A stretch of 64,000 nt of DNA from Nocardia sp. NBC_01327. Lineage in GTDB: Bacteria; Actinomycetota; Actinomycetes; Mycobacteriales; Mycobacteriaceae. Numbering within the stretch: the first letter of the stretch is position 1; the number at the start of each line of letters is the position of its first letter. Of the stretch, positions 56,252-64,000 are shown piece by piece. The notes under the pieces are model-generated. The model saw only the letters and a program-made list of their open reading frames with translations. It was not told the DNA's origin and searched no databases. The stretch lies in contig NZ_CP108383.1 in NCBI RefSeq assembly GCF_035958815.1, positions 3,968,001-4,032,000 of the forward strand, written 5' to 3'. Both the position numbers and the translations under genes were made by a program.

Positions 56252-57382
56252 ATGCCGAATGTGCAGCGAGACAACGCGAGTTGCGATTTCGGCCGTCTTT
56301 CAACCCGTCCACCGCGTTCGGTGGTGCGCCCGAGTTCCGTTGCTGAGATTTCCGCTCTCTTCCGGGAACCAGCGCCGCAGGGCGCGTTGGATGCGCTCCC
56401 GCTCCCACGTGGTTGCGGGCATTCGTCACGGGGGGAGTCGCTGACCGATGGCATTGCGATTGACATGCGGGGATTGGCCACCATTCACGAGGTGACCGAC
56501 GACCGCGTCGTCGTGGATGCTGGAGCGACCTGGCGGGAGGTGCTGGCGGCTACGTTGGCATATCAGCGGATGCCGCCAGTTCTCACTGACTACCTGGACC
56601 TGACTGTCGGTGGCACCCTTTCCGCCGCCGGGATCGGCGGGGCATCCCATATCCATGGCACGCAGGCGGCGAACGTAATGGAACTCGAAGCCGTCACGCA
56701 TGCGGGGCAGATCGTCACCTGTTCGCCGACTCGACGAAGTCGGCTTTTCGATGCGCTGCGTTCGGGAATGGGCCGACAGGGAGTCATCACGAAGGCATCA
56801 CTGCGCCTGATCGAGGCTCCGGAGCGCGTGCTCTCGTATCGCGCGTTGTACGACTCAGCGGCCGAATTGATTGCCGCACAGGGTCGGTTGGTTGCTGACC
56901 ACATCTCCGGTCAGGCGAAGTCCTCCGACTTCGAGCTCAAAGCTGTTTTGTACGACGCCGGCGGTGCTCCGCCGGAAGGCCTGTCGCCCATCGACGTCGA
57001 GGAGCTCACGTTCACCGACTTCGCCGACAGGTTGAGCCCTGACGTGGAGAAGTTGATAGAACTTGGCGAGTGGGGCCTTCCTCATCCGTGGGGGCAGGTC
57101 ATCCTTCCCGCCGCGCGCGCCGCCGCAGTCATTGAGCAGACGATGGCCGAAACTACTTCAGCAGACCTAGGTTTCGGTGGGGTTGTCCTGGTCAAACGCT
57201 TCACCCCAGGCTCGGTTCCCATGCTGGGCGCGCCGTCGGATGCAGTCTTGTTCGCGCTTCTGCGTACAGCCTCGCCTGGTTGTCGCGCAGTCTCGGAGAT
57301 GTTGCTCGCCAATGACCGGCTCTACCAGCGGGCTGCTGCCGTCGGCGGTGTCCCATACCCGCCGCGCCCCCTGTCGAATTGA
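56252..57382 (+). CDS. FAD-binding oxidoreductase, cytokinin-dehydrogenase-like, probably shortened
   Basis: 376 residues from ATG 56252. The PCMH-type FAD domain is clear: SVAEISALFR, GCGHSSRGES (His that would bind FAD covalently), AGATWREVL, YLDLTVGGTLSAAGIGGAS and GRQGVITKASLRL. The C-terminal substrate domain resembles cytokinin dehydrogenase (VLVKRFTPGSVPMLGAPSD). It stops after GGVPYPPRPLSN, where relatives continue about 50 residues to an FDP/PGxxIF end, so a C-terminal loss is likely. Some upstream starts are possible. Confidence 0.75.
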   Translation: MPNVQRDNASCDFGRLSTRPPRSVVRPSSVAEISALFREPAPQGALDALPLPRGCGHSSRGESLTDGIAIDMRGLATIHEVTDDRVVVDAGATWREVLAATLAYQRMPPVLTDYLDLTVGGTLSAAGIGGASHIHGTQAANVMELEAVTHAGQIVTCSPTRRSRLFDALRSGMGRQGVITKASLRLIEAPERVLSYRALYDSAAELIAAQGRLVADHISGQAKSSDFELKAVLYDAGGAPPEGLSPIDVEELTFTDFADRLSPDVEKLIELGEWGLPHPWGQVILPAARAAAVIEQTMAETTSADLGFGGVVLVKRFTPGSVPMLGAPSDAVLFALLRTASPGCRAVSEMLLANDRLYQRAAAVGGVPYPPRPLSN

Positions 57383-57656
57383 CCCAGGAATCCGAGCCCC
57401 TGGGAGCCGGGATGCGCTTGGTCGAGATCCAGGGATTCTCGCCGGACAGTGGCAGTGCCGTGATCAACATCCTCAACCTTCTCACCGGCAGTGCTGATCG
57501 ACCGTGCACCACCCCCTCGCCTGCGGCTGACCTGATCTCGCGCCGGGACCCTCCGTCCTCGAACGAGCCCAGACAAGGCCGGCGGCGAAATCCTTTGCGG
57601 CCTCTCGCAATTCAGAACAGCGGATCGTTCGAAGGTGGTGACGGGGTCGCAGTCCG

Positions 57657-57836
57657 CTAGTGTGCGGGCTCGTCGTTCCCGATGACATCCTGGATCGCGT
57701 CGATCTGGTCCTGGACCACCTCGGCGCGGGCCACCAGCTCGACGCGGTCGGGCTCGGTAAGGCTCTCGGCGTCGAGCTTCTGGTAAACGCACGAGAGCAC
57801 GGACCGTAAGTCCTCGAGCTTGGCACCTGACTCCAT
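57657..57836 (-). CDS. Small helical protein, 59 residues
   Basis: ATG 57836 (GTGAGG ahead) opens a 59-residue frame: MESGAKLEDLRSVLSCVY, DAESLTEPDRVELVARAEVV, then QDQIDAIQDVIGNDEPAH-stop. It is acidic and predicted as two long helices. It lies 42 bp after the 57.9-58.9 kb gene on the same strand, so the two are likely co-transcribed. The codon use and ribosome site support a real gene. Function unknown. Confidence 0.6.
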   Translation of the reverse strand: MESGAKLEDLRSVLSCVYQKLDAESLTEPDRVELVARAEVVQDQIDAIQDVIGNDEPAH

Positions 57837-57878
57837 GGGACCTCACCTTACGGACCGAACTCTGCGGCGCGCGACCGA

Positions 57879-58913
57879 TCAGGTATGGGGCACGCCGAGC
57901 TCGGCAGCCACGTAAGACATATCGTCGGCCCCTGCCAAGTTCGAAAACGCCTCGAACGCGAGATCGCTCGGCCGCTCAGCTCCGCCGATGGTGTGCAGCG
58001 TCGTGACGATCTGAGTTACCAGCCGACTCAGAGTTGGGGCCGCTGTTCCGGTCCCGGCCGGCAGGGTGATCCATTGTTCGAACTCGTCCATGCCTTCGAG
58101 CCCGTAGGGCGTGCCCCAGCGCCATCCCAAGTCGCTCATTCCATCCTGCGGTTCTCGGGAGCTCGCGTCATCGTCGGTCGAGCACACTCCCCGGATCGCG
58201 TCGTCCATTTCTTTGCTGAGCTGCATGGACAATGATCGCCCGGGGATCGATAGGTTCAGGTAGCCCACGTTGGGCAATGTGGCCAACACCCACTCGAGGC
58301 GGCTGGCGAATTCGTCCCAATCCGAGCAGTCCGGGGGCAAACCGCGCGAGGTGGGTTGATCCGGCGCTACATTTCCGACGCGAGGGGCTTGATCGGGCCC
58401 GTAGTTGCTGTACGCGCTCACGCGCAGATGTGCTGGCGTGGTGCGCAATCCGTCACGAAGGACCGCGATGATCGCGGTTGCGACCTCGTCCCGATATCCG
58501 GCGTTATGGCGCCAGCCGGTCCACCACTCGCGCGCGTACTCCTCGATCCGCTGCCCGCCGCCCTCCGCGGCTTCATCACGACCGGCGCGAAGCTCGACAG
58601 GTCGCCACAGCGGTTGATCGTTGGGCACCATCCGACCAGATTCATAGTCACGGACCATCGAAAACGACGTTGTCCGCTGCGATTCGAGCACCGACCGCAT
58701 TCGAACAGCGTCGGTCGGATCGTCCGGCATCGTCACCCTGATCGTGATGCCTTTGTCCTCAGCCCAGAACAGCACCCGCTGTCCGGTCAGCGTGTCGCGA
58801 AGCTGGACGCTGTCGCCATCCTCCGGCGAGGTCATCCGCTCGTCATTGTCCCAATCCGGGTACAAGACCCACGCAATGCCCTTCGCTAGACCCGCCCAAT
58901 CATGCTCGGCCAC
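57879..58913 (-). CDS. Uncharacterised protein, possibly TY-Chap/YbjN-like
   Basis: 344 residues from GTG 58913, with AGGAG eight bases ahead. Acidic, soluble. The N-terminus (LAKGIAWVLYPDWDN, LRDTLTGQRVLFWAEDKG) and the central strands (VGYLNLSIPGRSLSMQLS) recall the actinobacterial TY-Chap/YbjN-like peptide-chaperone modules, but I am not sure. It is followed by the 59-residue gene. In-frame starts up to 58988 exist but have no site. Confidence 0.55.
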   Translation of the reverse strand: MAEHDWAGLAKGIAWVLYPDWDNDERMTSPEDGDSVQLRDTLTGQRVLFWAEDKGITIRVTMPDDPTDAVRMRSVLESQRTTSFSMVRDYESGRMVPNDQPLWRPVELRAGRDEAAEGGGQRIEEYAREWWTGWRHNAGYRDEVATAIIAVLRDGLRTTPAHLRVSAYSNYGPDQAPRVGNVAPDQPTSRGLPPDCSDWDEFASRLEWVLATLPNVGYLNLSIPGRSLSMQLSKEMDDAIRGVCSTDDDASSREPQDGMSDLGWRWGTPYGLEGMDEFEQWITLPAGTGTAAPTLSRLVTQIVTTLHTIGGAERPSDLAFEAFSNLAGADDMSYVAAELGVPHT

Positions 58914-59048
58914 AACCACTCCTGTCTTCACCGCCGACAACCTACCAACACCAACCGACAACCATCGCGGAGCTCCAAGGCCAAACACCCGCGGTTACCC
59001 GACCCGTACGGATCGGCCGGCGCCGCTGGCGGAATCTCAACCAACGCG

Positions 59049-59261
59049 ATGCAGCGTCGTCTGGCCGAATGGATCGACCGGGTTGGGCGGGCATGGTCTG
59101 TCAGCGATCGAGGCGACGAGCGTGAGAACGCGCAGGGACTGCATGGCTACCGTCATTACTTGGACGACGGGCTCGAAATGTATCTGCGGGAGTACGGTTT
59201 CTGGCTCGAGCACCGGCGGGCGATCACTCTTGTTGAAACCCTGCCTGATCTGGATTCTTGA
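59049..59261 (+). CDS. Small hypothetical protein, 70 residues
   Basis: From ATG 59049: MQRRLAEWIDRVGRAW, then GYRHYLDDGLEMYLREYGF, ending ITLVETLPDLDS. The composition is protein-like. Upstream in-frame sequence is not. No good ribosome site is seen. It could be a small gene or the end of a lost one. Confidence 0.4.
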   Translation: MQRRLAEWIDRVGRAWSVSDRGDERENAQGLHGYRHYLDDGLEMYLREYGFWLEHRRAITLVETLPDLDS

Positions 59262-59306
59262 CCCGGGCAGTCCGACCGTCAGGTGTGAGCCCGTCAGCCG
59301 GAAGGC

Positions 59307-59570
59307 TCAGTAGGGCAGTCTCAGGCCCCGTTTCTCCATCATTTCCCGGTATGAGAGATCCATGCTGATAACCGTGTCCAACGCTTCCCTGACGGCGAAC
59401 AGCGCATCAACGAGGCTTCCGGTAGTTAGCTCTGATTCGGCTTCCTCCAAGACTTGCCGCAGGATATGCAGACTATCGCCCTGAATGCTCAGACCCGGGA
59501 ACTTTCTTCCCTCCCATTTGACCAAGGAATAATTCCCCTGCATGCCCAGTATCTGAGCCTGATCTTCCAC
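59307..59570 (-). CDS. DUF6959-like small protein
   Basis: 87 residues from GTG 59570. It reads VEDQAQILGMQGNYSLVKW, GRKFPGLSIQGDSLHILRQV, then a helical end, which fits my recollection of the DUF6959 pattern (a strand pair, RxFPGxxxQGDSL, then helices). Function unknown. Upstream in-frame sequence (to 59759) overlaps the divergent gene's region and looks non-coding. Confidence 0.6.
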   Translation of the reverse strand: MEDQAQILGMQGNYSLVKWEGRKFPGLSIQGDSLHILRQVLEEAESELTTGSLVDALFAVREALDTVISMDLSYREMMEKRGLRLPY

Positions 59571-59742
59571 GATTATCTCATTTCGGTTCGATGGATGAAG
59601 TCGTTCGGTCGCTCGCGCGTCAGACGTGCGTAGCGGTGCAGTAGGCCCAGCCGAATCTAGCTGCGGCACAGGCCGCACCACCGCGCGACTTCGAGGTTTA
59701 TGGTGTGCAGGGAAGAGCAGACCCGCCGAGGTGGAGGCTGTT

Positions 59743-60069
59743 GTGTCAGACGAGGACAAGAAGAAGGCGGCGCATCGCGCTCTGGTGGAGCGCGTTTTGA
59801 GCGGGAAGGGGAGCGCATCGCCGGACGAGCGCGTATGCGCGTTTCATAACGCCGATGTGCCACTGCCCTTGCGCGCGTTGATAGATAAGGTTGCCACGAA
59901 TCCGACGCAGGTCACCGATGCGGATTTCGCCTCGGCCAAGGCTGCGGGTTTCAGTGAGAACCAACTGTTCGAGTTGGTGGTGTCTGCTGCGGTCGGCCGG
60001 TCCGCCCGGCTGTATGACGCGGGACTGGCAACCCTGGCGGAGGCAACCGGCGGCGAGGCGACCGAATAA
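59743..60069 (+). CDS. Small protein, CMD/AhpD-related partner
   Basis: 108 residues from GTG 59743 (GGAGG ahead). The C-terminal half (VTDADFASAKAAGFSENQLFELVVSAAVG in parts) has the carboxymuconolactone decarboxylase/AhpD helix pattern, but no CxxC. It overlaps the next CMD-family gene by one base (TAATG) and is likely co-translated with it. It may act as a subunit of that protein. Confidence 0.7.
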   Translation: MSDEDKKKAAHRALVERVLSGKGSASPDERVCAFHNADVPLPLRALIDKVATNPTQVTDADFASAKAAGFSENQLFELVVSAAVGRSARLYDAGLATLAEATGGEATE

Positions 60070-60650
60070 TGCGACTCGATATCCTCAACCACGGCTACAA
60101 GCCCGGAACAAAGGTGCTGTTCAGGCTCATTGAGCTGTTCTCCGGGCAGTCGTTACCCGACGCCGCCAAGCTGGTGTTCTATCGGCCGGACTTCTACGGC
60201 GCCTTCTCGAAGAAGTTCACCCACGAGGCGATGCGCGGACCGTCGGCCTGGTCGGTCGCGGACCGAGAGTTGATGGCGGCCTTCGTGTCCAAAGCCAATG
60301 ACTGCGCCTTCTGCATCAGCGCCCACACTGCGACCGCAAGCCAGGCTTACGCGGACGAGGCGAAGGTTCGAGCCGTGTTGACCGACGTGAACTCGGCCCC
60401 GATCGAGGACGGGCTGCGGGCAACGTTGACGATGCTCGGCAAGTTGACGCGGACAGGAGCGGTAGACGTCGAGGATATGCGAGAAGTGCTCGCCGCCGGT
60501 GTGACCCGCGAGCAGATCGAGGACGCGCTGGCGGTCTGCGCGGCATTCAACACAACCAACCGGCTTGCCGACGCGTTCGGCTTCGAGCAGCTCAGCCCTG
60601 CAGGATTCGACGCGGGCGCCAAGTACTTGCTCAAACGGGGCTACCGATAG
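60069..60650 (+). CDS. AhpD/carboxymuconolactone decarboxylase family protein
   Basis: 193 residues. The AhpD-like redox motif is KANDCAFCISAHTATA (CxxC at ~79-82 with the following His). Helices around it match the CMD fold. Such proteins act as disulfide reductants or peroxidases. It is the second gene of a two-gene unit. Base use is lower in C/G at third positions in places than in the suf operon. Confidence 0.83.
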   Translation: MRLDILNHGYKPGTKVLFRLIELFSGQSLPDAAKLVFYRPDFYGAFSKKFTHEAMRGPSAWSVADRELMAAFVSKANDCAFCISAHTATASQAYADEAKVRAVLTDVNSAPIEDGLRATLTMLGKLTRTGAVDVEDMREVLAAGVTREQIEDALAVCAAFNTTNRLADAFGFEQLSPAGFDAGAKYLLKRGYR

Positions 60651-60862
60651 TGAAGGGCTGTGCGTAATTCGATGAACGCGATCGATGAGCTGAAGGACGA
60701 GATTGTTCGGCGTGGCTGCTTACCGCACCGCAATCCGGCGACGGATTCGTCCACGGAACCGCTCGGATGCGTGCTGCCGGAATCGATATCACGGTGAACG
60801 TCGATCCCGAACTCGATGACCGCTCCGATACCGACATCGACACGTAATGCCGCAGTGGCGTT
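60651..60862. other. Short gap with gene remnants
   Basis: No supported gene. Coding-like pieces appear in two frames: MNAIDELKDEIVRRG from ATG 60672 and RAAGIDITVNVDPELDDRSD near 60770-60840, out of phase with each other. This suggests a small decayed gene. Confidence 0.35.
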
Positions 60863-61282
60863 CTAGCTGTCCGTTCCCTCTGGCCAGTCGGCGGCGGTCA
60901 TGCCGTCGGTGTGGCCTGCGGGCCACTGGACGAGTTCGATGCGGCGGCCGTCGGGGTCGGCGGTGAATGCCGTCTTCATGCCGTTGGCGTGTTCGCGGAT
61001 CGGGGCGATCGGCTCGATCCCGTGGCCGGCCAGCATGTCGAGTGTGTCGGCCATCGATTCGACCTGTACGACAAGGTGACTCAGGTCGGTGCCGTGGTCG
61101 ACGGGGTTGCCGTCGTGGACCAGTTCGACGGTGACGAACTCATCGCCGGGGAGAGCGAGCATGGTCAGGTGTCCGATCGGGGTCTCGGGCACGCTGCCGA
61201 TGATCTTGTAGCCGAGAGCCGTGTAGAACGCCAGTGACCGCCCCAGATCGGTCACTCGCAATCCGACGTGCAACGTTCTCAT
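60863..61282 (-). CDS. VOC-family protein, lactoylglutathione-lyase-like
   Basis: 139 residues. It begins RTLHVGLRVTDLGRSLAFYTALGYK and contains VTVELVHDG, DLSHLVVQVES and TAFTADPDGRRIELVQW, all typical of glyoxalase I-like enzymes with His and Glu metal ligands. The true substrate is unknown. Confidence 0.86.
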   Translation of the reverse strand: MRTLHVGLRVTDLGRSLAFYTALGYKIIGSVPETPIGHLTMLALPGDEFVTVELVHDGNPVDHGTDLSHLVVQVESMADTLDMLAGHGIEPIAPIREHANGMKTAFTADPDGRRIELVQWPAGHTDGMTAADWPEGTDS

Positions 61283-61617
61283 CCCACTTCCTTCCTACGT
61301 CGATCCTGCTGCGGCCAAGGTATTCGTAGCCCAGGGGAGTGAGGGTACGTTGACGTGATTCGGGACCGGTCGAGACATACGTCCTCGGCGTCGGGAATGG
61401 CTCCCGCCTCGTCGATACCATTGGGCACCAATGGAACTGGCGCGTGTGACGATTCGGCGGGTCGCCGCCGGCATCCCTTCCGGTGTAACGATCGCCGTTG
61501 GCGCACAGGGTGCGCCGCATCCCGGAGTTCGCCAATGAACTCACCGTGACGAACCGTGAACACGGGGGTTAGTAGCATTCACCTGACGTCTTCACATACC
61601 CGAAGGGAATGCTGCCC
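61283..61617. other. 335-bp intergenic region upstream of lsr2
   Basis: No convincing gene. It probably holds the lsr2 promoter: TAGCAT (61573-61578) is a fair -10 and AAGGGA precedes the lsr2 start. A GGCGCAC-AGG-GTGCGCC hairpin lies at 61499-61515. A 35-codon frame at 61431 has no ribosome site. Confidence 0.5.
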
Positions 61618-61953
61618 ATGGCACGCAAGGTCGTTGTTACTCTCGTTGATGATTCCGATGGAAAGTCGGAGGCGGAGCAGACAGTGGTGTTCGCGCTCGA
61701 CGGCGTCGAATACGAGATGGATTTGTCGGGGCTGAACGCCGATCGGCTGCGCAGTGAGCTCGAGCAGTGGACTGCGCACGCGCGCAAGGTGGGACGGGCA
61801 CCGCGCGGCAAGAGCGATAAGGCCCGCCCGGCCGTCGACCGTGAGCAGAGCGCCGCGATCCGCGAGTGGGCCCGCAGGAACGGTCATGAGGTGTCCAGCC
61901 GAGGGCGGATCCAGGCCGGCATCGTTTCGGCGTATCACGACGCCAGCAAGTAG
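61618..61953 (+). CDS. lsr2: Lsr2 nucleoid-associated protein
   Basis: 111 residues. N-terminal dimer domain (ARKVVVTLVDDSDGK, TVVFALDGVEYEMDLS), basic linker (RAPRGKSDKA), and C-terminal AT-hook-like DNA-binding domain (AIREWARRNGHEVSSRGRIQ with the RGR motif). It silences AT-rich and horizontally acquired DNA by bridging. The start ATG 61618 (MARKV) is the conserved one. Confidence 0.95.
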   Translation: MARKVVVTLVDDSDGKSEAEQTVVFALDGVEYEMDLSGLNADRLRSELEQWTAHARKVGRAPRGKSDKARPAVDREQSAAIREWARRNGHEVSSRGRIQAGIVSAYHDASK

Positions 61954-62066
61954 ATAAGCTTCCGCCCGCTTCTCGTGCGGCCGGGCGTTCGGCCAGTGCC
62001 GAGGGGATTCGTTGTGTGCGTGGAGCGATCGGACGGTGCTGCCGGCTAGAGCGATGTGCGGCACCG

Positions 62067-62450
62067 TCAGGTCGCGTCCAGCACGCTTGCGGGGACGCCG
62101 TAGGGCAGGAAGCGGACGTGGCGGCGTGTGTCGGTGTTGTCGCGATGCGCGCGCAAAGCCTCGAGCTCGTTCGGGAAGACCTGGTCGACTCTGGCCTCGC
62201 CGTCCTCACCGAGGGTGAAGATCGCCCACACCCCACTGCCGGTCTCACCGGTGGTGGGGCCCTCCGGTTTCGGCGGCCGCGTGCGTTCGGGCTGGATGAA
62301 CTGACCGAGCAGCGACGCCAGGGGATTGCTGCCCGCCCGGTCGATGTACTCCCCGGCTTTTCCGATGAGGTCCCGGACATCGATCCCCGCCTCCCGCAGC
62401 GCACGTTCGAATTCTTCCGGGTCGATCCCGAAAGGCCCATTGGTTGCCAT
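62067..62450 (-). CDS. Conserved actinobacterial protein of unknown function
   Basis: 127 residues from ATG 62450. It reads GPFGIDPEEFERALREAGID, an internal DLIGKAGEYIDRAGSNPLAS, a proline-rich middle, and a C-terminal VWAIFTLGEDGEARVDQVFP strand region. Function unknown. A 48-bp tandem repeat upstream is in frame with it and encodes DLIG-type peptides, so an N-terminal extension (GTG 62567) is possible. Confidence 0.65.
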   Translation of the reverse strand: MATNGPFGIDPEEFERALREAGIDVRDLIGKAGEYIDRAGSNPLASLLGQFIQPERTRPPKPEGPTTGETGSGVWAIFTLGEDGEARVDQVFPNELEALRAHRDNTDTRRHVRFLPYGVPASVLDAT

Positions 62451-62517
62451 CGCATCTGCTCCTGAAGAAGAATCGAGCGTTACGTCCCCAGTCTCCTCGC
62501 GCAACCCCGACTCCGCC

Positions 62518-62613
62518 ACGTCGGTTCGCGCGGTAGCGAACCAGCCTCCGATGAGGTCGGAGGGCACGTCGATTCGCGCCGCGGCGAACCGCTGTCCGAT
62601 GAGGTCGTAGGGT
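62518..62613. repeat. 48-bp tandem repeat, two copies
   Basis: Units 62518-62565 and 62566-62613 share ACGTCGrTTCGCGC, GCGAACC and TCCGATGAGGTCG blocks. 48 bp equals 16 codons; read on the minus strand both give DLIG..FA.AR.DV. They lie between divergent genes. Confidence 0.75.
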
Positions 62614-62621
62614 TGGGCGGT

Positions 62622-63521
62622 ATGACGCTCGACGAGGTTGCGGCGGAGCTCTACGGTGTGCCGCCCGCGGAATTCGTGGTGGTGCGCACCGAGCGGGCGC
62701 GGCAGGCGCGCGACGGTGGGGACCGGGCGCTGGCGACCGCGATCGGTAAGTTGCGGCGGCCGACCGTGGCAGCCTGGACGGTGAATCTACTGGTCCGCGC
62801 GGCGCCCGAGGATATTCGTGCGCTCCTGGACCTCGGTGACGCACTGCGCGAGGCCCAGCGCCGGTTGTCGAGTGAGCAGCTGCGCACGCTCACCACTCAG
62901 CGGCAGCAGCTGCTCAGCACTCTCACGCGCAAGGCCGCCGACCTGGCTGCCGCGCACGGCCCGCGTCCCGGCGAAGCCGTGCTCCGCGAGGTCGGCAGCA
63001 CACTGCAGGCGGCTCTCGCCGATCCTGACGTCGCCGACCTGGTCCGCACCGGAACCCTCAGCGCCGCCGCCAGTTACGACGGTTTCGGCCCCGCCGCCCT
63101 CGTCGCGGTCCCGGCTGCCCGGCCCAGCGCATCCGGCGACGCTGAATCGGAAAAGTCCGAAGGGCGGCGAACAGCAGCCGACTCCCGCCGCACCGGCGAC
63201 TCCCCGCGCCCCGCGAAGCCCGCCCGCGACCCGCATGCCGAAGCACGCCGCGAACTCGAACAGACTCTCACCGATATCGAATCCGCCCGCGCCGCACTGA
63301 CTTCCGCCGAGTCCGGCCACAACACCGCCGCCGCCGACCTGACCGAGCGCGAATCCCGCATCACCACCCTGCGCGCCGAGCTGGCCCACGCCGAGGATCA
63401 GCGCCGTTTTACGGCCGCCACCGAACGTGCCACCCGCGAAGCCCTGCGCCGCGCCCGCCAGCACCTGGAAAGTCTGGAACGTCGCGCGGAGCAGACCCGA
63501 AAGCGGTTGCCCGCCAACTGA
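62622..63521 (+). CDS. Coiled-coil protein of unknown function
   Basis: 299 residues from ATG 62622. The N-terminal part (~1-130) is helical (TLDEVAAELYGVPPAEFVVV, KLRRPTVAAWTVNLLVR) and recurs, I believe, in uncharacterised actinobacterial proteins. A Ser/Asp/Pro/Arg-rich linker (~165-205) leads to a long coiled coil (~210-299; LEQTLTDIESARAALTSAE). Soluble. Role unknown. Confidence 0.75.
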   Translation: MTLDEVAAELYGVPPAEFVVVRTERARQARDGGDRALATAIGKLRRPTVAAWTVNLLVRAAPEDIRALLDLGDALREAQRRLSSEQLRTLTTQRQQLLSTLTRKAADLAAAHGPRPGEAVLREVGSTLQAALADPDVADLVRTGTLSAAASYDGFGPAALVAVPAARPSASGDAESEKSEGRRTAADSRRTGDSPRPAKPARDPHAEARRELEQTLTDIESARAALTSAESGHNTAAADLTERESRITTLRAELAHAEDQRRFTAATERATREALRRARQHLESLERRAEQTRKRLPAN

Positions 63522-63638
63522 GTCCACATCGACGCGGCCGTTTCCAGACCGGGCTGTCTTTTAAGCGAACCACCCGGTCCCTGTTAAGCGGCCACCCCTA
63601 CTATCGGGAAGCTGTGTTCCCGAAGGGGGAAGGTTCCG

Positions 63639-64000
63639 GTGGTAGATATCGATGCGCTCGGCGCGTCTGTCGCGATGCGACGTCCACGGACCGCGGACGA
63701 CGCGTCCGAGTTGCCATCGGTACCTGCGGAAGAAGAACCGGAGTCGTCGGGGGAAGAACCAGCTCCGCAACGGGACCCTGAGGCGGAGCACTGGCACCTG
63801 TCGACTCGCATCGGATTCCGCTTCGGCGTCGTCTACTTCGGCCTGTTCGGCCTGGCGGGCGTGCTCGGCCTGCTGCCGATACTCTTGGCAGGCTTGGGTA
63901 TTCGGTCGGGCTGGACGTCGGTGCTGAATGCCCTGCGCCTCGCGCGCCCGCCGATCGAATGGACCGCCGCCCACGTGCTGGGCCTGCACGTGGTCAGCGT
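63639..64000 (+). CDS. DoxX-like membrane protein, N-terminal part (runs off the window end)
   Basis: About 120 residues are visible from GTG 63639 (AAGGGGGAAGG ahead). An acidic, disordered start (EEEPESSGEEPAPQ) is followed by RIGFRFGVVYFGLFGLAGV and LLPILLAGLGI, a first membrane helix, then EWTAAHVLGLHVV. The order of these pieces recalls DoxX-family or related membrane proteins of Mycobacteriales. The gene continues beyond 64000. Confidence 0.7.
   Translation, partial: MVDIDALGASVAMRRPRTADDASELPSVPAEEEPESSGEEPAPQRDPEAEHWHLSTRIGFRFGVVYFGLFGLAGVLGLLPILLAGLGIRSGWTSVLNALRLARPPIEWTAAHVLGLHVVS

Noticed and set aside
61431..61538. 35-codon open frame upstream of lsr2
   Set aside because: No ribosome site and it ends well before the likely lsr2 promoter; no recognisable sequence.

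Overview
The window is high-GC actinobacterial DNA, most likely from Nocardia or a close relative in the Mycobacteriales. The clearest sign is the gene order heme A synthase - ABC permease - ABC ATPase - mptB (mannosyltransferase of lipomannan synthesis) - sufR - sufB - sufD - sufC - sufS - sufU - sufT. To my knowledge this order is shared with the Mycobacterium tuberculosis Rv1456c-Rv1466 region. Lsr2, a bacterial Ku and many GTG starts fit the same group. No rRNA, tRNA, CRISPR array or intact insertion sequence was seen.

0-12 kb: a cut-off lipoprotein gene and a divergent GntR/UTRA regulator with two perfect operators; two alpha/beta hydrolases; a cytochrome P450 lacking usual motifs; a secreted protein; a FitAB/VapBC-type toxin-antitoxin pair with three TGATATCA boxes; a NERD-like proline-rich membrane protein; a flavin monooxygenase divergent from its TetR regulator; a quinone oxidoreductase. 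11.8-18.5 kb: a complete N-acetylglucosamine locus with a GntR regulator, PTS EIIA, EIIB and EIIC, HPr, EI, NagA and NagB. Two operators lie between the divergent EIIB and EIIC genes.

18.5-34.3 kb: small housekeeping genes, then the ctaA-ABC-mptB block on the minus strand and the SUF iron-sulfur cluster operon on the plus strand. They are separated by a TetR/alcohol dehydrogenase/GAP-protein insertion. The sufR start carries an ACACT-N5-TGTGA operator. 34.3-39 kb: a short-chain dehydrogenase, a LexA-type repressor with no visible SOS box, a DUF4189 secreted protein with a strong UUCG terminator, and unknown proteins.

39-50 kb, minus strand: a purine catabolism operon (xdhA, xdhB, xdhC, guanine deaminase), and a five-gene operon encoding a START-like protein, a cucumopine-synthase-like protein, a DAO-type flavin oxidoreductase, a TobZ/NodU-type O-carbamoyltransferase and a histidine phosphatase. 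The second operon looks like a small specialised-metabolite pathway I cannot match to a known one. An 84-bp element with a conserved six-codon reading frame lies upstream of both guaD and this operon, and the operon's first gene has a possible RNA switch over its ribosome binding site.

50-64 kb: an amino-acid permease, acetyltransferase, Ku, two VOC proteins, a DUF1254/DUF1214 pseudogene broken by one stop codon, a probably shortened cytokinin-dehydrogenase-like oxidoreductase, several small unknown genes, an AhpD-like pair, Lsr2, and a membrane protein that runs off the end. The 54-61 kb stretch looks partly decayed.
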